From DASSTJ01 sp035707965 (lineage in GTDB: Bacteria > Actinomycetota > Actinomycetes > Actinomycetales > Angustibacteraceae): a stretch of 14,267 nt of DNA. Both the position numbers and the translations under genes were made by a program. The stretch spans positions 1 through 14,267 of the forward strand of contig DASSTJ010000200.1 in NCBI GenBank assembly GCA_035707965.1, read 5' to 3'. How positions within the stretch are numbered: the stretch's first letter is position 1; the number at the start of each line of letters is the position of its first letter. A model generated the notes under the pieces. The model searched no databases, was not told the DNA's origin, and was given only the letters and a program-made list of their open reading frames with translations. Of this stretch, positions 1-7,019 are shown piece by piece.

Positions 1-1448
1 TCGTCCTGCACCTCCTGCACGACAACGGGAACCGTGAGCTCCCGCTCTGCCTCGTCTGCCACCTTGCGCCAGTCCTCGCCGGCACCGTCGACGAGCCCCG
101 CGAACCCGTGCCCGGCGACGTCGACCGTCGAGCGGCCGTCCGGAAGCGGTAGATGAGGCGCGCGCGTGCCGGCCGCCCAGCTGTGCGCGCGTGGGTCGTC
201 CAGCTGTGCCTCGGGTTCGGCGCCCGCTCGCACGGCGTCCGAGCGGTAGACGGCACCCAGCTCGATCGACGCGTCGTCCAGGGGCTGCTGCAGGTTCTCC
301 TGGGACAGCGACGGGTCGACCCGCAGCACGTACCGGGTGTAGGCCTGCTCGACCGTGAGGGACGCGATCGGACGACGTTCGGCGGTGTACGAGTCGAGGA
401 GTCCCGCGCCGGCCTTGCCCTGGGTGACCAACGCCAGCTTCCAGGCGAGGTTGTGCGCGTCGGCGACGCCCGTGTTCCCGCCGAACCCGCCCGTGGGCGG
501 CATCGTGTGCGCCGAGTCGCCAGCCAGGAAGACGCGGCCCTGCTGGAACGTGTCGGCCGTGTCGGCGCTGGCGCTCCAGCGCTGCACGCTCTCGATCTCG
601 ACCGGCACGTCCTCGCCGACGCCCAGGGCCGTGCGCACGAGCTGCACGCTCCGCTCGACAGGCATGTCCTCGCCGACAGCGGTGTCGCGCTGTCCGTCAG
701 CTCCGGTCGTGGAGAACACGGCCAGGAAGCCGGAGTCGCCGGTGATGGAGAACCGGAAGAAGCCCAGCAGCTCCGGGTGGTTGACGTACACCACGCTCAG
801 GTTGCGCTCGCCCAGGAGCGGCTTCACGTCGGCGCGGAAGTAGATGGTCACGCAGTCCGCGAAGCTGCCCCGGCCGTTGACGCCGATGCCGAGGCCGTTC
901 CGGACGCTGCTGTGCGCGCCGTCCGCGGCGACGAGGTAGTCGGAGGTGACGACCTGCTGCGCGCCGTCCGCCCGCGAGCGGACCACGGATGTCACGTGGT
1001 CCTCGTGCACCTCGAACGAGACGAGCTCCGTGCCGAAGCGGTGCTCGGCGCCCAGCTCGACGGCCCGGTCGCGCAGGACCGGCTCCAGCCCCACCTGCGT
1101 GATGAAGAGGCGGTTGGTCGGGCTGAGGCCCTCCACGCCCTCGTTGTAGGAGTGGAAGAAGTAGTGCAGCTCCTTGCCGCCGAGGCTCTCGACCGCCATG
1201 ATCGCGCCGTTCTGCACGAACTCGGCCGCCGCTGCCTGCTCCACGGCCTCCTGCAGGCCGAGGCCGCGGAAGACCTCCATCGTGCGCTGGTGGAACGACG
1301 CCGCGCGGGGGTGGATCGCCGTGCCCGAGTGGCTCTCCACCAGCAGGTGCTCGACGCCGTGCTCGGCCAGCAACGCCGACGTGGTGAGGCCGACGAGGCT
1401 GCCGCCGACGACGAGGACCGGCACGTGACGTTCGACCACGGCGCTCAC
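1..1448 (-). CDS. FAD-dependent aromatic-ring monooxygenase, group A (C-terminus cut by window edge)
   Basis: Predicted to hydroxylate an aromatic or heteroaromatic ring using NAD(P)H, FAD and O2. Read on the minus strand from a GTG, it gives 482 codons without a stop. Seen: an N-terminal FAD-binding fingerprint VLVVGGSLVGL (residues 11-21), the DG motif VAADGAHSSVR (173-183, D176-G177) and the GD motif VFLAGDSAHTMPPTGG (306-321, G310-D311) followed by NTGVADAHNLAWKL. These three motifs in this order define the PF01494 family (phenol/2,4-dichlorophenol hydroxylase, MhpA and polyketide hydroxylase relatives). Members are often 530-600 residues with a thioredoxin-like C-terminal domain, so some 60 or more residues probably lie outside the window. 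The GTG overlaps the upstream amidohydrolase stop by four bases (GTGA), which fixes the start and implies translational coupling. Family and fold are secure; the substrate is unknown. Context suggests it prepares the substrate for the LigAB-type ring cleavage encoded at 6156-7378. Confidence 0.93.
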   Translation of the reverse strand, partial: MSAVVERHVPVLVVGGSLVGLTTSALLAEHGVEHLLVESHSGTAIHPRAASFHQRTMEVFRGLGLQEAVEQAAAAEFVQNGAIMAVESLGGKELHYFFHSYNEGVEGLSPTNRLFITQVGLEPVLRDRAVELGAEHRFGTELVSFEVHEDHVTSVVRSRADGAQQVVTSDYLVAADGAHSSVRNGLGIGVNGRGSFADCVTIYFRADVKPLLGERNLSVVYVNHPELLGFFRFSITGDSGFLAVFSTTGADGQRDTAVGEDMPVERSVQLVRTALGVGEDVPVEIESVQRWSASADTADTFQQGRVFLAGDSAHTMPPTGGFGGNTGVADAHNLAWKLALVTQGKAGAGLLDSYTAERRPIASLTVEQAYTRYVLRVDPSLSQENLQQPLDDASIELGAVYRSDAVRAGAEPEAQLDDPRAHSWAAGTRAPHLPLPDGRSTVDVAGHGFAGLVDGAGEDWRKVADEAERELTVPVVVQEVQD

Positions 1449-2980
1449 CGCCCGGCCTCGGCGGTCGCACCCTCGGTGGCACCGCTCGGCGCGGACGGCT
1501 GGGCGGGGACGGCCGTCTTCTCCTGCACGCGGTGCGTGTCGGCCGTGCGGAACTCCGTGTAGGTGTAGGGGTTGTCGAGCACCTTCGTCTCGGGGATGTC
1601 CGGGTTCATGCCCTTCTCCCACGCCTCCTGCCCGAGCTCGCGCTGCAGGTGCTCCACCGTCTGCTCGACGGTCCGGCGCACCGCCGGCAGGTCGACGCCG
1701 AGCAGCTCGTGCTCGTGCTTCACGACGCGGCCGTTGACCATCACCGTGTGGACGTCGCCGCGCTGGGCCTGGAAGGCGACGTGGCCGTACGGGTTGAGGA
1801 TCGGGAACATCGCCGGGGAGCGGTCGTTCTTGATGAGCACGACGTCCGCCTTCTTGCCGACCTCCAGGCTGCCGGTGATGCCCTCCAGCCCGAGCGCGCG
1901 AGCGCCGCCGAGCGTGGCCCACTCCACGACCTGCTCCGCCCTCAGGTGGCAGTTGGTGACCGTCTCGCCGAGCGCGTGGGCCTCGAGGTGCTCGCGTGAC
2001 CGGTCCGCGCCCAGCGTGGACCGCATGGTCGTGAAGAGGTCGGCGCTCCACCACACGCTCGTGTCCATCGACAGCGACACGGGGATGTCGTGGGACCGCA
2101 GGACCCAGGTGGGCGGGTAGCCCTGACCGCAGCTCTGCTCGCTGTCGGTCGAGACCGAGACCGAGCCACCGGTCGCGGCGATCCGGTTGTAGGAGTCGGA
2201 GTTGAGGGTGGCGGCGTGCACGTAGATCGTGCCGGGGGTCATGAAGCCGTTCTCGTACATGAGCCGGATGCCGTCGTCGTTGGTCGCGCCCCAGACACCG
2301 GCGTGGGTCGTCACCGTCGCGCCGAGATCGCGAGCGACCTCGAACGCCGCCTTCTCGGGGAACTGCGGGTCGCCGGTGACGTCGAACGCCATCTGGAAGC
2401 GCAGCATGTCGTCGTCGTGGAAGCGTCGTTGGACGAAGTCCTTGAACTCCGGCTGCGTGGCCCACTCCCAGGGGCCGGCCTGGATGTTGCCATAGGCGAG
2501 CACGAACCGTCCCGGCACCGCCTCGAGGGCGTCGACGGCGGCGTCGGCGTGCTCGGTCGTCTGCAGGCCGTGGGACCAGTCGACGGTCGTCGTCACCCCG
2601 GCGTCGAGCGACTCGACGGCCGACAGCAGGTTGCCGGCGTAGACGTCCTGCGGGCGGAACGTCTTGCCGTGCTCGAGGTAGTACCAGACGAAGTACTGGG
2701 TGAGGGTCCAGTCGGCGCCGTAGCCACGCATGGCCGTCTGCCACATGTGCCGGTGGGTGTCGATCATCCCGGGCATCACGATGCCGCCGGAGGCGTCGAC
2801 CTCCTGCGTGCCGTCGGGCACCTCGAGCGCGCGGCCCACCCCCGCGATGGCGTCGCCGACCACGAGGACGTCGGCGTCGCTCAGGACGGTCCTGCCGGCG
2901 TCCATGGTGATGACCGTGCCGCCGCGGAAGACGACCGGACGGCCTGGTTCGAGGGGCGTGGTGTTCGTGCCGGTGCTCAT
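1445..2980 (-). CDS. Amidohydrolase-superfamily deaminase/hydrolase (AtzB/TrzN/cytosine deaminase-like)
   Basis: A 511-residue metal-dependent hydrolase (PF01979-type). Members typically remove an amino, amide or halide group from a ring or cleave a cyclic amide. Seen: the N-terminal beta-sandwich start ending in GMIDTHRHMWQ (metal-ligand pair H76 and H78), TTHAG with H226, YVHAATL with H255, SLSMDTSVW with D306, and a C-terminal GSLEVGKKADVVLI segment (370-383) typical of the family. The H-x-x-E glutamate usual in deaminases and chlorohydrolases is not present after H226 (H-A-G-V instead). The start at 2980 is chosen because a strong GGAGGAGAGG ribosome site lies directly upstream; a longer reading adds 51 unlikely residues. 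The residues after about 480 look like a low-complexity Pro/Ala/Ser tail. Its stop overlaps the FAD monooxygenase start. Upstream lie a promoter and palindrome that also occur before the CoA-transferase operon. The substrate is unknown; nitrogen removal from the aromatic compound is an inference. Confidence 0.88.
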   Translation of the reverse strand: MSTGTNTTPLEPGRPVVFRGGTVITMDAGRTVLSDADVLVVGDAIAGVGRALEVPDGTQEVDASGGIVMPGMIDTHRHMWQTAMRGYGADWTLTQYFVWYYLEHGKTFRPQDVYAGNLLSAVESLDAGVTTTVDWSHGLQTTEHADAAVDALEAVPGRFVLAYGNIQAGPWEWATQPEFKDFVQRRFHDDDMLRFQMAFDVTGDPQFPEKAAFEVARDLGATVTTHAGVWGATNDDGIRLMYENGFMTPGTIYVHAATLNSDSYNRIAATGGSVSVSTDSEQSCGQGYPPTWVLRSHDIPVSLSMDTSVWWSADLFTTMRSTLGADRSREHLEAHALGETVTNCHLRAEQVVEWATLGGARALGLEGITGSLEVGKKADVVLIKNDRSPAMFPILNPYGHVAFQAQRGDVHTVMVNGRVVKHEHELLGVDLPAVRRTVEQTVEHLQRELGQEAWEKGMNPDIPETKVLDNPYTYTEFRTADTHRVQEKTAVPAQPSAPSGATEGATAEAGR

Positions 2981-3021
2981 GGACCTCTCCTCCACCGTTC
3001 TGTGGGCCGGTACCGCTCTTG

Positions 3022-3035
3022 CGGACGATCGTCCG
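3022..3035. promoter_or_regulatory. Perfect 14-bp palindromic operator, copy 1 (amidohydrolase promoter)
   Basis: The sequence CGGACGATCGTCCG is self-complementary over all 14 bases. It sits in the gap between the minus-strand amidohydrolase (start 2980) and the plus-strand IclR gene (start 3231). An identical copy occurs at 4097-4110 before the CoA-transferase operon, with matching flanks (GC before; T or C then AT after). IclR proteins bind short palindromes of about this length, and the only regulator encoded nearby is IclR-type, so it is the likely ligand. Here the site lies downstream of the predicted minus-strand start point, which fits repression. Confidence 0.75.
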
Positions 3036-3061
3036 TATGGCGGTCCATGGTGCTTGGGGCA

Positions 3062-3094
3062 AGAGTGGAACCGAGGTCGCGATGTGTCAAGGGT
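3062..3094 (-). promoter_or_regulatory. Predicted promoter of the amidohydrolase-monooxygenase transcript
   Basis: On the minus strand ACCCTTGACAC (3094-3084) contains a perfect -35 hexamer TTGACA (3090-3085). After a 17-base spacer comes a weak -10 candidate CACTCT (3067-3062). The same 11 bases occur at 4053-4063 in front of the other operon, where the -10 candidate is CACACT. The -35 block is convincing because it recurs; the -10 and start point (about 3055) are guesses. The palindrome at 3022-3035 would lie about 20-33 bases downstream of the start. Confidence 0.5.
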
Positions 3095-3230
3095 CACGAT
3101 CGATCTGGTGCGGACGTCGCGCACCGGACGCATGGCCGCGCCGGAGGTGCCCGCCCTGGTCTGGCGCTACGCTCGTCGCGGCTCGCCACTGTTCCGCGCG
3201 CGCCTACCTCATCTGACGCCGGGAGAGCCG

Positions 3231-4040
3231 ATGCCTCGACGGGACGAAGACCGCGACTTCGTGGAGTCGATCGCGCGCGGCTTCGACGTCCTGAAGTCGT
3301 TCGACCGGTCCCGGCCGACCATGACGCTGAGCGAGGTCGCGGCCGTGACGGGCCTCGCCCGGCCGACGGCACGGCGCATCCTGCGCACGCTCGAGATGCT
3401 CGGCTACGTGCGGGCCGCTGACGGTAGCTTCCAGCTCACGCCCCGGGTGCTCGAGCTGGGCGTGAGCTACGTCGAAGCGCTCGGCCTGTGGGACGTGGCC
3501 CGACCGCACCTGGAGGACCTGGTCGCCAAGACGCACGAGTCCAGCTCGGTCGCGCAGCTCGACGGGTCCGACATCGTGTACGTGGCGAGGGTTGCGGTCC
3601 CGAAGCTCATCGCCCTGGCTGTGCACATCGGCACGCGCTTCCCCGCTGTGCCGACGTCGCTCGGCAAGGTGCTGCTGGCCGGCCTCGACCCCGACGAGCT
3701 CGACGCGGTGCTCGCCCAACCGAGCCGATCGGGCGTGCTGCCGCGCTGGACGCCCGAGCGCGAGGAGCTCGACCGGGTGCTGCGCGAGGTGCGCGCCCAG
3801 GGATGGTCGATCACCGACGAGCAGCTGGCGTCGGGCATCCGGTCGGCGGCAGCGCCTCTGCGTGACGGGTCGGGCCGGGTCGTGGCGGCGGTCAACGTGA
3901 CCGTGCACGCGGCAGAGACGCCGCTGGAGACGCTGCGTGAGACGTACCTGCCGATGCTGCTCGACACGGCCGGTCGGATCAGCGCCGACTTCGCGCTGCG
4001 CGACTCGCTGCCGCACACCGCGTCGCCCGCTCACGCGTGA
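3231..4040 (+). CDS. IclR-family transcriptional regulator (PcaR/PobR-like)
   Basis: A 269-residue one-component regulator. Seen: an N-terminal winged helix-turn-helix, with VESIARGFDVLKSF (residues 11-24) as the typical lead-in and MTLSEVAAVTGLARPTARRI (31-50) as the HTH. The C-terminal effector domain follows, with its recognisable lines GTRFPAVPTSLGKVLLAG (134-151), RAQGWSITDEQLASGIRSAA (188-207) and a closing VAAVNVTV (218-225). Length is normal for the family. The ATG at 3231 is preceded by GGGAGAG at proper spacing; codons further upstream do not look like IclR sequence. PcaR/PobR/CatR-type members usually respond to an aromatic acid or ring-cleavage product and control adjacent aromatic catabolic genes, as expected here. 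It lies between the two enzyme transcripts, each preceded by the same palindrome, so it probably controls both. Whether it represses or activates cannot be read directly; operator placement favours repression. Confidence 0.95.
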   Translation: MPRRDEDRDFVESIARGFDVLKSFDRSRPTMTLSEVAAVTGLARPTARRILRTLEMLGYVRAADGSFQLTPRVLELGVSYVEALGLWDVARPHLEDLVAKTHESSSVAQLDGSDIVYVARVAVPKLIALAVHIGTRFPAVPTSLGKVLLAGLDPDELDAVLAQPSRSGVLPRWTPEREELDRVLREVRAQGWSITDEQLASGIRSAAAPLRDGSGRVVAAVNVTVHAAETPLETLRETYLPMLLDTAGRISADFALRDSLPHTASPAHA

Positions 4041-4052
4041 CCCGGGGCGGCA

Positions 4053-4086
4053 ACCCTTGACACCCCGGCCTGGTTGATCGCACACT
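4053..4086 (+). promoter_or_regulatory. Predicted promoter of the CoA-transferase operon
   Basis: ACCCTTGACAC at 4053-4063 contains a perfect -35 TTGACA (4057-4062). The best -10 candidate is CACACT (4081-4086) after 18 bases. The 11-base block is identical to the one at 3094-3084 on the other strand. A start near 4093 would put the palindrome 4097-4110 just downstream of +1, an arrangement suited to repression. The -10 is weak, so the exact start point is uncertain. Confidence 0.5.
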
Positions 4087-4096
4087 CACACCGTCG

Positions 4097-4110
4097 CGGA
4101 CGATCGTCCG
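4097..4110. promoter_or_regulatory. Perfect 14-bp palindromic operator, copy 2 (CoA-transferase operon)
   Basis: CGGACGATCGTCCG, identical to the copy at 3022-3035 and extended by one pair here (G at 4096, C at 4111) to a 16-base palindrome. Its centre is about 31 bases upstream of the ATG at 4135. It is inferred to be bound by the IclR-family regulator encoded just upstream. Confidence 0.75.
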
Positions 4111-4134
4111 CATCGCGGACCAGGAGGGTGTTCG

Positions 4135-5331
4135 ATGACCGACACGACCGGGAGACGGCCGGGGCCGTTGTCCGGACTGCTTGTCGCCGACTTCTCTCGG
4201 ATCCTCGCCGGGCCCTACGCCAGCATGCTTCTCGCCGACCTCGGCGCCGACGTCGTCAAGGTCGAGAGCCCCAGCGGTGACGACACCCGCAGCTGGATGC
4301 CACCGACGACTCCCGACGGGGTCTCGACGTACTACCTCGCCATCAACCGCAACAAGCGCTCGGTCGCGCTCAACTTCAAGGACGAGAAGGACCTCCGGCT
4401 TGCCCGCGAGCTCGCCGCGCGCGCCGACGTCGTCCTGGAGAACTTCAAGCCCGGTGGGCTGACGAAGTACGGCCTGGACTACGACACGGTCGCCGCGTCG
4501 AACCCGCGCGTCGTCTACGCGTCGATCAGCGGTTTCGGCTCGACCGGTGGGGCGTCGCTGCCCGGTTACGACCTGATCGTCCAGGCGATGTCCGGCCTGA
4601 TGAGCCTGACCGGCAGCCCGGACGGCGAGCCGTACCGCGCGGGCATCTCCGTGTTCGACGTCATGTCGGGCATGCAGGCGACGATCGGCGTCCTCGCCGC
4701 GCTCCGCCACCGCGACGTCGCGGACGCCGGTCAGCACGTCGAGGTGAACCTGTTCTCGACGGCGTTGTCCGGGATGGTGAACCAGTCGAGCGCCTACGTG
4801 GCGGGCAATGTCGTACCGTCCCGCATGGGCAACTCCCACCCGAGCTTGTTCCCCTACGAGCCGCTGCCGACGGCCGACGGCGACCTCATCGTCACCGCCG
4901 GCAACGACGGCCAGTTCGCCCGGCTCTGCTCGGTGCTCGGCATCCCCGAGCTCGTGGACGACCCGCGCTTCGGCCGGAACGAAGACCGGACAGCGAACCG
5001 AGACGAGCTGCGGCCGCTGCTGGTCGAACGGCTCGCGACGCGCGGTCGCATGGAGTGGTTCGACGAGCTGCTGGCGAACGGCGTGGCCTGCGGGCCGATC
5101 AACACGGTCGAGGAGGGCGTGGCCTTCGCCGAGAAGGTGGGGCTCGACCCGGTCGTCGTCGTCGGTGAGGGGGACGACGCGGTGCCGACCGTGCGCAACC
5201 CGCTGGCGTTCTCGGCCACCCCGCCGCGCTACGAGCTGCCGCCGCCCCGGCTCGACGAGCACGGCGACGAGCTGCGGGCGTGGCTGTCGTGCCCGCGGGA
5301 GACCGCCGACGCAGGACGGAGCGCCTCATGA
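4135..5331 (+). CDS. Class III CoA-transferase (CaiB/BaiF family)
   Basis: A 398-residue acyl-CoA:carboxylate CoA-transferase. The family moves CoA from a donor thioester to a carboxylic acid through aspartyl intermediates. Seen: N-terminal VADFSRILAGPYASMLLADL (17-36) with LGADVVKVE (36-44), YLAINRNKRSVALN (67-80) and ENFKPGGLTKYGLDY (102-116). The GYDLIVQAMSGLMSLTG block (144-160) carries the expected catalytic aspartate at D146. Length matches formyl-CoA transferase and carnitine CoA-transferase relatives. The ATG at 4135 follows AGGAGGG with good spacing. Its stop overlaps the next start as ATGA, so it is coupled to the citrate-synthase-like lyase. That pairing suggests it makes the CoA thioester the lyase cleaves, as itaconate or citramalate CoA-transferase feeds citramalyl-CoA lyase. 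The acid substrate is not identifiable from sequence; it is likely a ring-cleavage product because the following genes encode a dioxygenase. Confidence 0.95.
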   Translation: MTDTTGRRPGPLSGLLVADFSRILAGPYASMLLADLGADVVKVESPSGDDTRSWMPPTTPDGVSTYYLAINRNKRSVALNFKDEKDLRLARELAARADVVLENFKPGGLTKYGLDYDTVAASNPRVVYASISGFGSTGGASLPGYDLIVQAMSGLMSLTGSPDGEPYRAGISVFDVMSGMQATIGVLAALRHRDVADAGQHVEVNLFSTALSGMVNQSSAYVAGNVVPSRMGNSHPSLFPYEPLPTADGDLIVTAGNDGQFARLCSVLGIPELVDDPRFGRNEDRTANRDELRPLLVERLATRGRMEWFDELLANGVACGPINTVEEGVAFAEKVGLDPVVVVGEGDDAVPTVRNPLAFSATPPRYELPPPRLDEHGDELRAWLSCPRETADAGRSAS

Positions 5332-6137
5332 CCCCACCCAGCTACCCGACCTCCCTCGGCACCTCGACCGCCGAGCGGATCTCGCTGCTCGGCAAGGACC
5401 TGGCGGACGACCTCATGGGCAAGGTCGGCTTCGGCGAGCTCGCCATGTGGCTGGTGACCCAGGAACGTCCGACACCGTCGCAGGTGCGCGTGTTCGAGTC
5501 GGTGCTGGTCGCGCTGGCCGACCACGGCTTCACCCCGACCGCCATCGCCGCGCGGTTGACGTACGTGTCGGCGCCCGACTCCTTGCAGGGAGCCATGGCG
5601 TCCGGTCTGCTGGGCGGCGGGTCACGCTTCCTCGGCGTCACGGAGGACAGCGGGATGTACCTGGCCGACGTCCTGGCTCGCCACGCCGACCGGGTGCCGG
5701 ACGACGTCGAGGACGACGAGGCGTGGGACGCCCTCGCGCTCGAGGCGGTGCGGGAGGCACGCGCGGCCAAGCGATTCGTCCCGGGGCTGGGGCACCCCGT
5801 GCACAAGGAGAGGGACCCACGCACCCCCCGGTTGATGCAGATCGCCGAGGAAGAGGGACTGAAGGGACCGCACCTGCGACTGTTCGAGGCGATCGGCCGG
5901 GTGCATCCTCAGGTGCTCGGTCGGCACCTGCCCCTGAACGGCGCCGGCGTCTGCGGCGCCGCGCTCGCCGACCTGGGCCTACCCGTCGAGCTGCTGCGCG
6001 GCTTCGCCCTGCTCGCCAGGGCGGCTGGGCTGCTGGGCCAGCTCGCCGAGGAGCGACGTCGACCGATCGCCATGGACGTCTACATGGCGGTCGACCGCGC
6101 CGCGACGTACGTCGAACCAGAGAGCACACCGTCCTGA
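5328..6137 (+). CDS. Citrate-synthase-fold acyl-CoA lyase ('citryl-CoA lyase'-like)
   Basis: A 269-residue protein of the short citrate synthase / citryl-CoA lyase group, whose members make or break a C-C bond between a CoA ester and an oxo acid. Seen: ADHGFTPTAIAAR (64-76) and MASGLLGGGSRFLG (90-103), which resemble the same stretch of the ATP-citrate lyase C-terminal module. Then come GLGHPVHKERDPRTPRL (153-169), with the family's conserved H156, and LPLNGAGVCGAALADLGLP (201-219). By my alignment from memory, two of three canonical catalytic positions differ: the His of the GAHNT stretch is A75, and the Asp of NVDG is A206. H66 and H156 are kept. The start at 5328 overlaps the CoA-transferase stop (ATGA). 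It probably performs a retro-Claisen cleavage of a CoA-activated, ring-derived hydroxy acid, but the changed residues mean the true substrate may not be citryl-CoA. Confidence 0.85.
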   Translation: MTPPSYPTSLGTSTAERISLLGKDLADDLMGKVGFGELAMWLVTQERPTPSQVRVFESVLVALADHGFTPTAIAARLTYVSAPDSLQGAMASGLLGGGSRFLGVTEDSGMYLADVLARHADRVPDDVEDDEAWDALALEAVREARAAKRFVPGLGHPVHKERDPRTPRLMQIAEEEGLKGPHLRLFEAIGRVHPQVLGRHLPLNGAGVCGAALADLGLPVELLRGFALLARAAGLLGQLAEERRRPIAMDVYMAVDRAATYVEPESTPS

Positions 6138-6155
6138 GGGAGCGAAGGAGGCACG

Positions 6156-7019
6156 ATGGCCGAGATCGTCGCGGTGATCGCGTCGACGCATCACCCGTTC
6201 TACTACCGGGCCAGCACCGCCACCGGTGACGACCGCCCGCCCTTCGCTGACGAGTGGGTGGCGAAGATCGAGCGCTTCCGCGAGACGCTCACGAAGGCGC
6301 GGCCCGACGTGCTCGTCATGGTGGGCAGCGACCACTTCCACCAGCTCTGGCTCGACAACATGCCGCAGTTCCTCGTCGGCAAGGCGCCGTTCTACGACGC
6401 CAACTGGTACAACGAGGAACGCGAGTTCGGCCTGCCGCGCTACCTGCTGCACGGTGAAGAGGACCTGTCGCAGCACATCCTGCGCGGAGGGCTCGACGCC
6501 GGTTTCGACCTCGCCTTCAGCAACGAGCTGCGGATCGACCACAGCATCACGTGCCCGATCATCACGCTGCGGCCCCAGGCGGACCTGCCGATCGTGCCGA
6601 TCTACACCAACATCTTCGCGCCCCCGCTGCCGCAGCCGAAGCGCTTCGTGCAGCTCGGTCAGCAGATCCGCGCGCTCGTCGAGTCGTGGCCGTCGCAGCT
6701 GCGGGTCGCGATCATCGGCACCGGCCACCTCTCCCTCGAGCTCGGCGGTCCACGCCAGTTCGGCCCGCACGGGCCCGATCCGGAGTTCGACCGGAAGGCG
6801 GTCGACTGGATCGCGTCCGGCGACATCGCGGGCTGCCTCGCCGAGGTCACGCTCGACAGCCTGCACAGCCCCGGCAACGCCACCCACGGCTTCATGGACT
6901 TCATGCTGATGATGGGCGTGGCCGGCGAGGGGGCGAAGGCGGACCACGTCGACTCCCTCGACCTGTTCCACACGATGGAGGCCTACTTCACCTGGTACCC
7001 GAACGGAGTGCCCCAGTGA
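6156..7019 (+). CDS. LigB-type (class III) extradiol ring-cleavage dioxygenase, catalytic subunit
   Basis: A 287-residue protein of the protocatechuate 4,5-dioxygenase beta-subunit family, non-haem Fe(II) enzymes that open an ortho-dihydroxylated ring next to the hydroxyls. Seen: IASTHHPFYYR (8-18) with H12 as first iron-ligand candidate, VMVGSDHFHQL (54-64) with H60 and H62, and ELRIDHSITCPI (124-135) with H129. Further on are the GTGHLSLELGG block (188-198) and the helix GNATHGFMDFMLMMG (240-254). Length is close to LigB (about 300 residues). In the last two blocks the residues I would expect (catalytic His in GTGGxSH, and a Glu iron ligand) are not in their usual places. The start follows AAGGAGG (6145-6151), 18 bases after the lyase stop. 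The stop overlaps the GTG of the LigA-like gene. The ring substrate is unknown; protocatechuate-like, aminophenol or dihydroxypyridine substrates are all possible. Confidence 0.9.
   Translation: MAEIVAVIASTHHPFYYRASTATGDDRPPFADEWVAKIERFRETLTKARPDVLVMVGSDHFHQLWLDNMPQFLVGKAPFYDANWYNEEREFGLPRYLLHGEEDLSQHILRGGLDAGFDLAFSNELRIDHSITCPIITLRPQADLPIVPIYTNIFAPPLPQPKRFVQLGQQIRALVESWPSQLRVAIIGTGHLSLELGGPRQFGPHGPDPEFDRKAVDWIASGDIAGCLAEVTLDSLHSPGNATHGFMDFMLMMGVAGEGAKADHVDSLDLFHTMEAYFTWYPNGVPQ

Noticed and set aside
153..1562. Open frame of 469 codons on the plus strand opposite the FAD monooxygenase
   Set aside because: The minus-strand frame carries all three flavin-hydroxylase motifs; this translation has Arg/Val/Ala-rich composition and no motif.
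3107..3125. Inverted repeat GGTGCG-N7-CGCACC between the operator and the IclR start
   Set aside because: Short arms, no second copy, and no relation to the repeated palindrome; a second operator cannot be supported.
2090..3421. Plus-strand open frame of 443 codons running across the amidohydrolase and the divergent promoter
   Set aside because: It crosses the operator and overlaps the IclR start in another frame; the composition is typical of antisense shadow.
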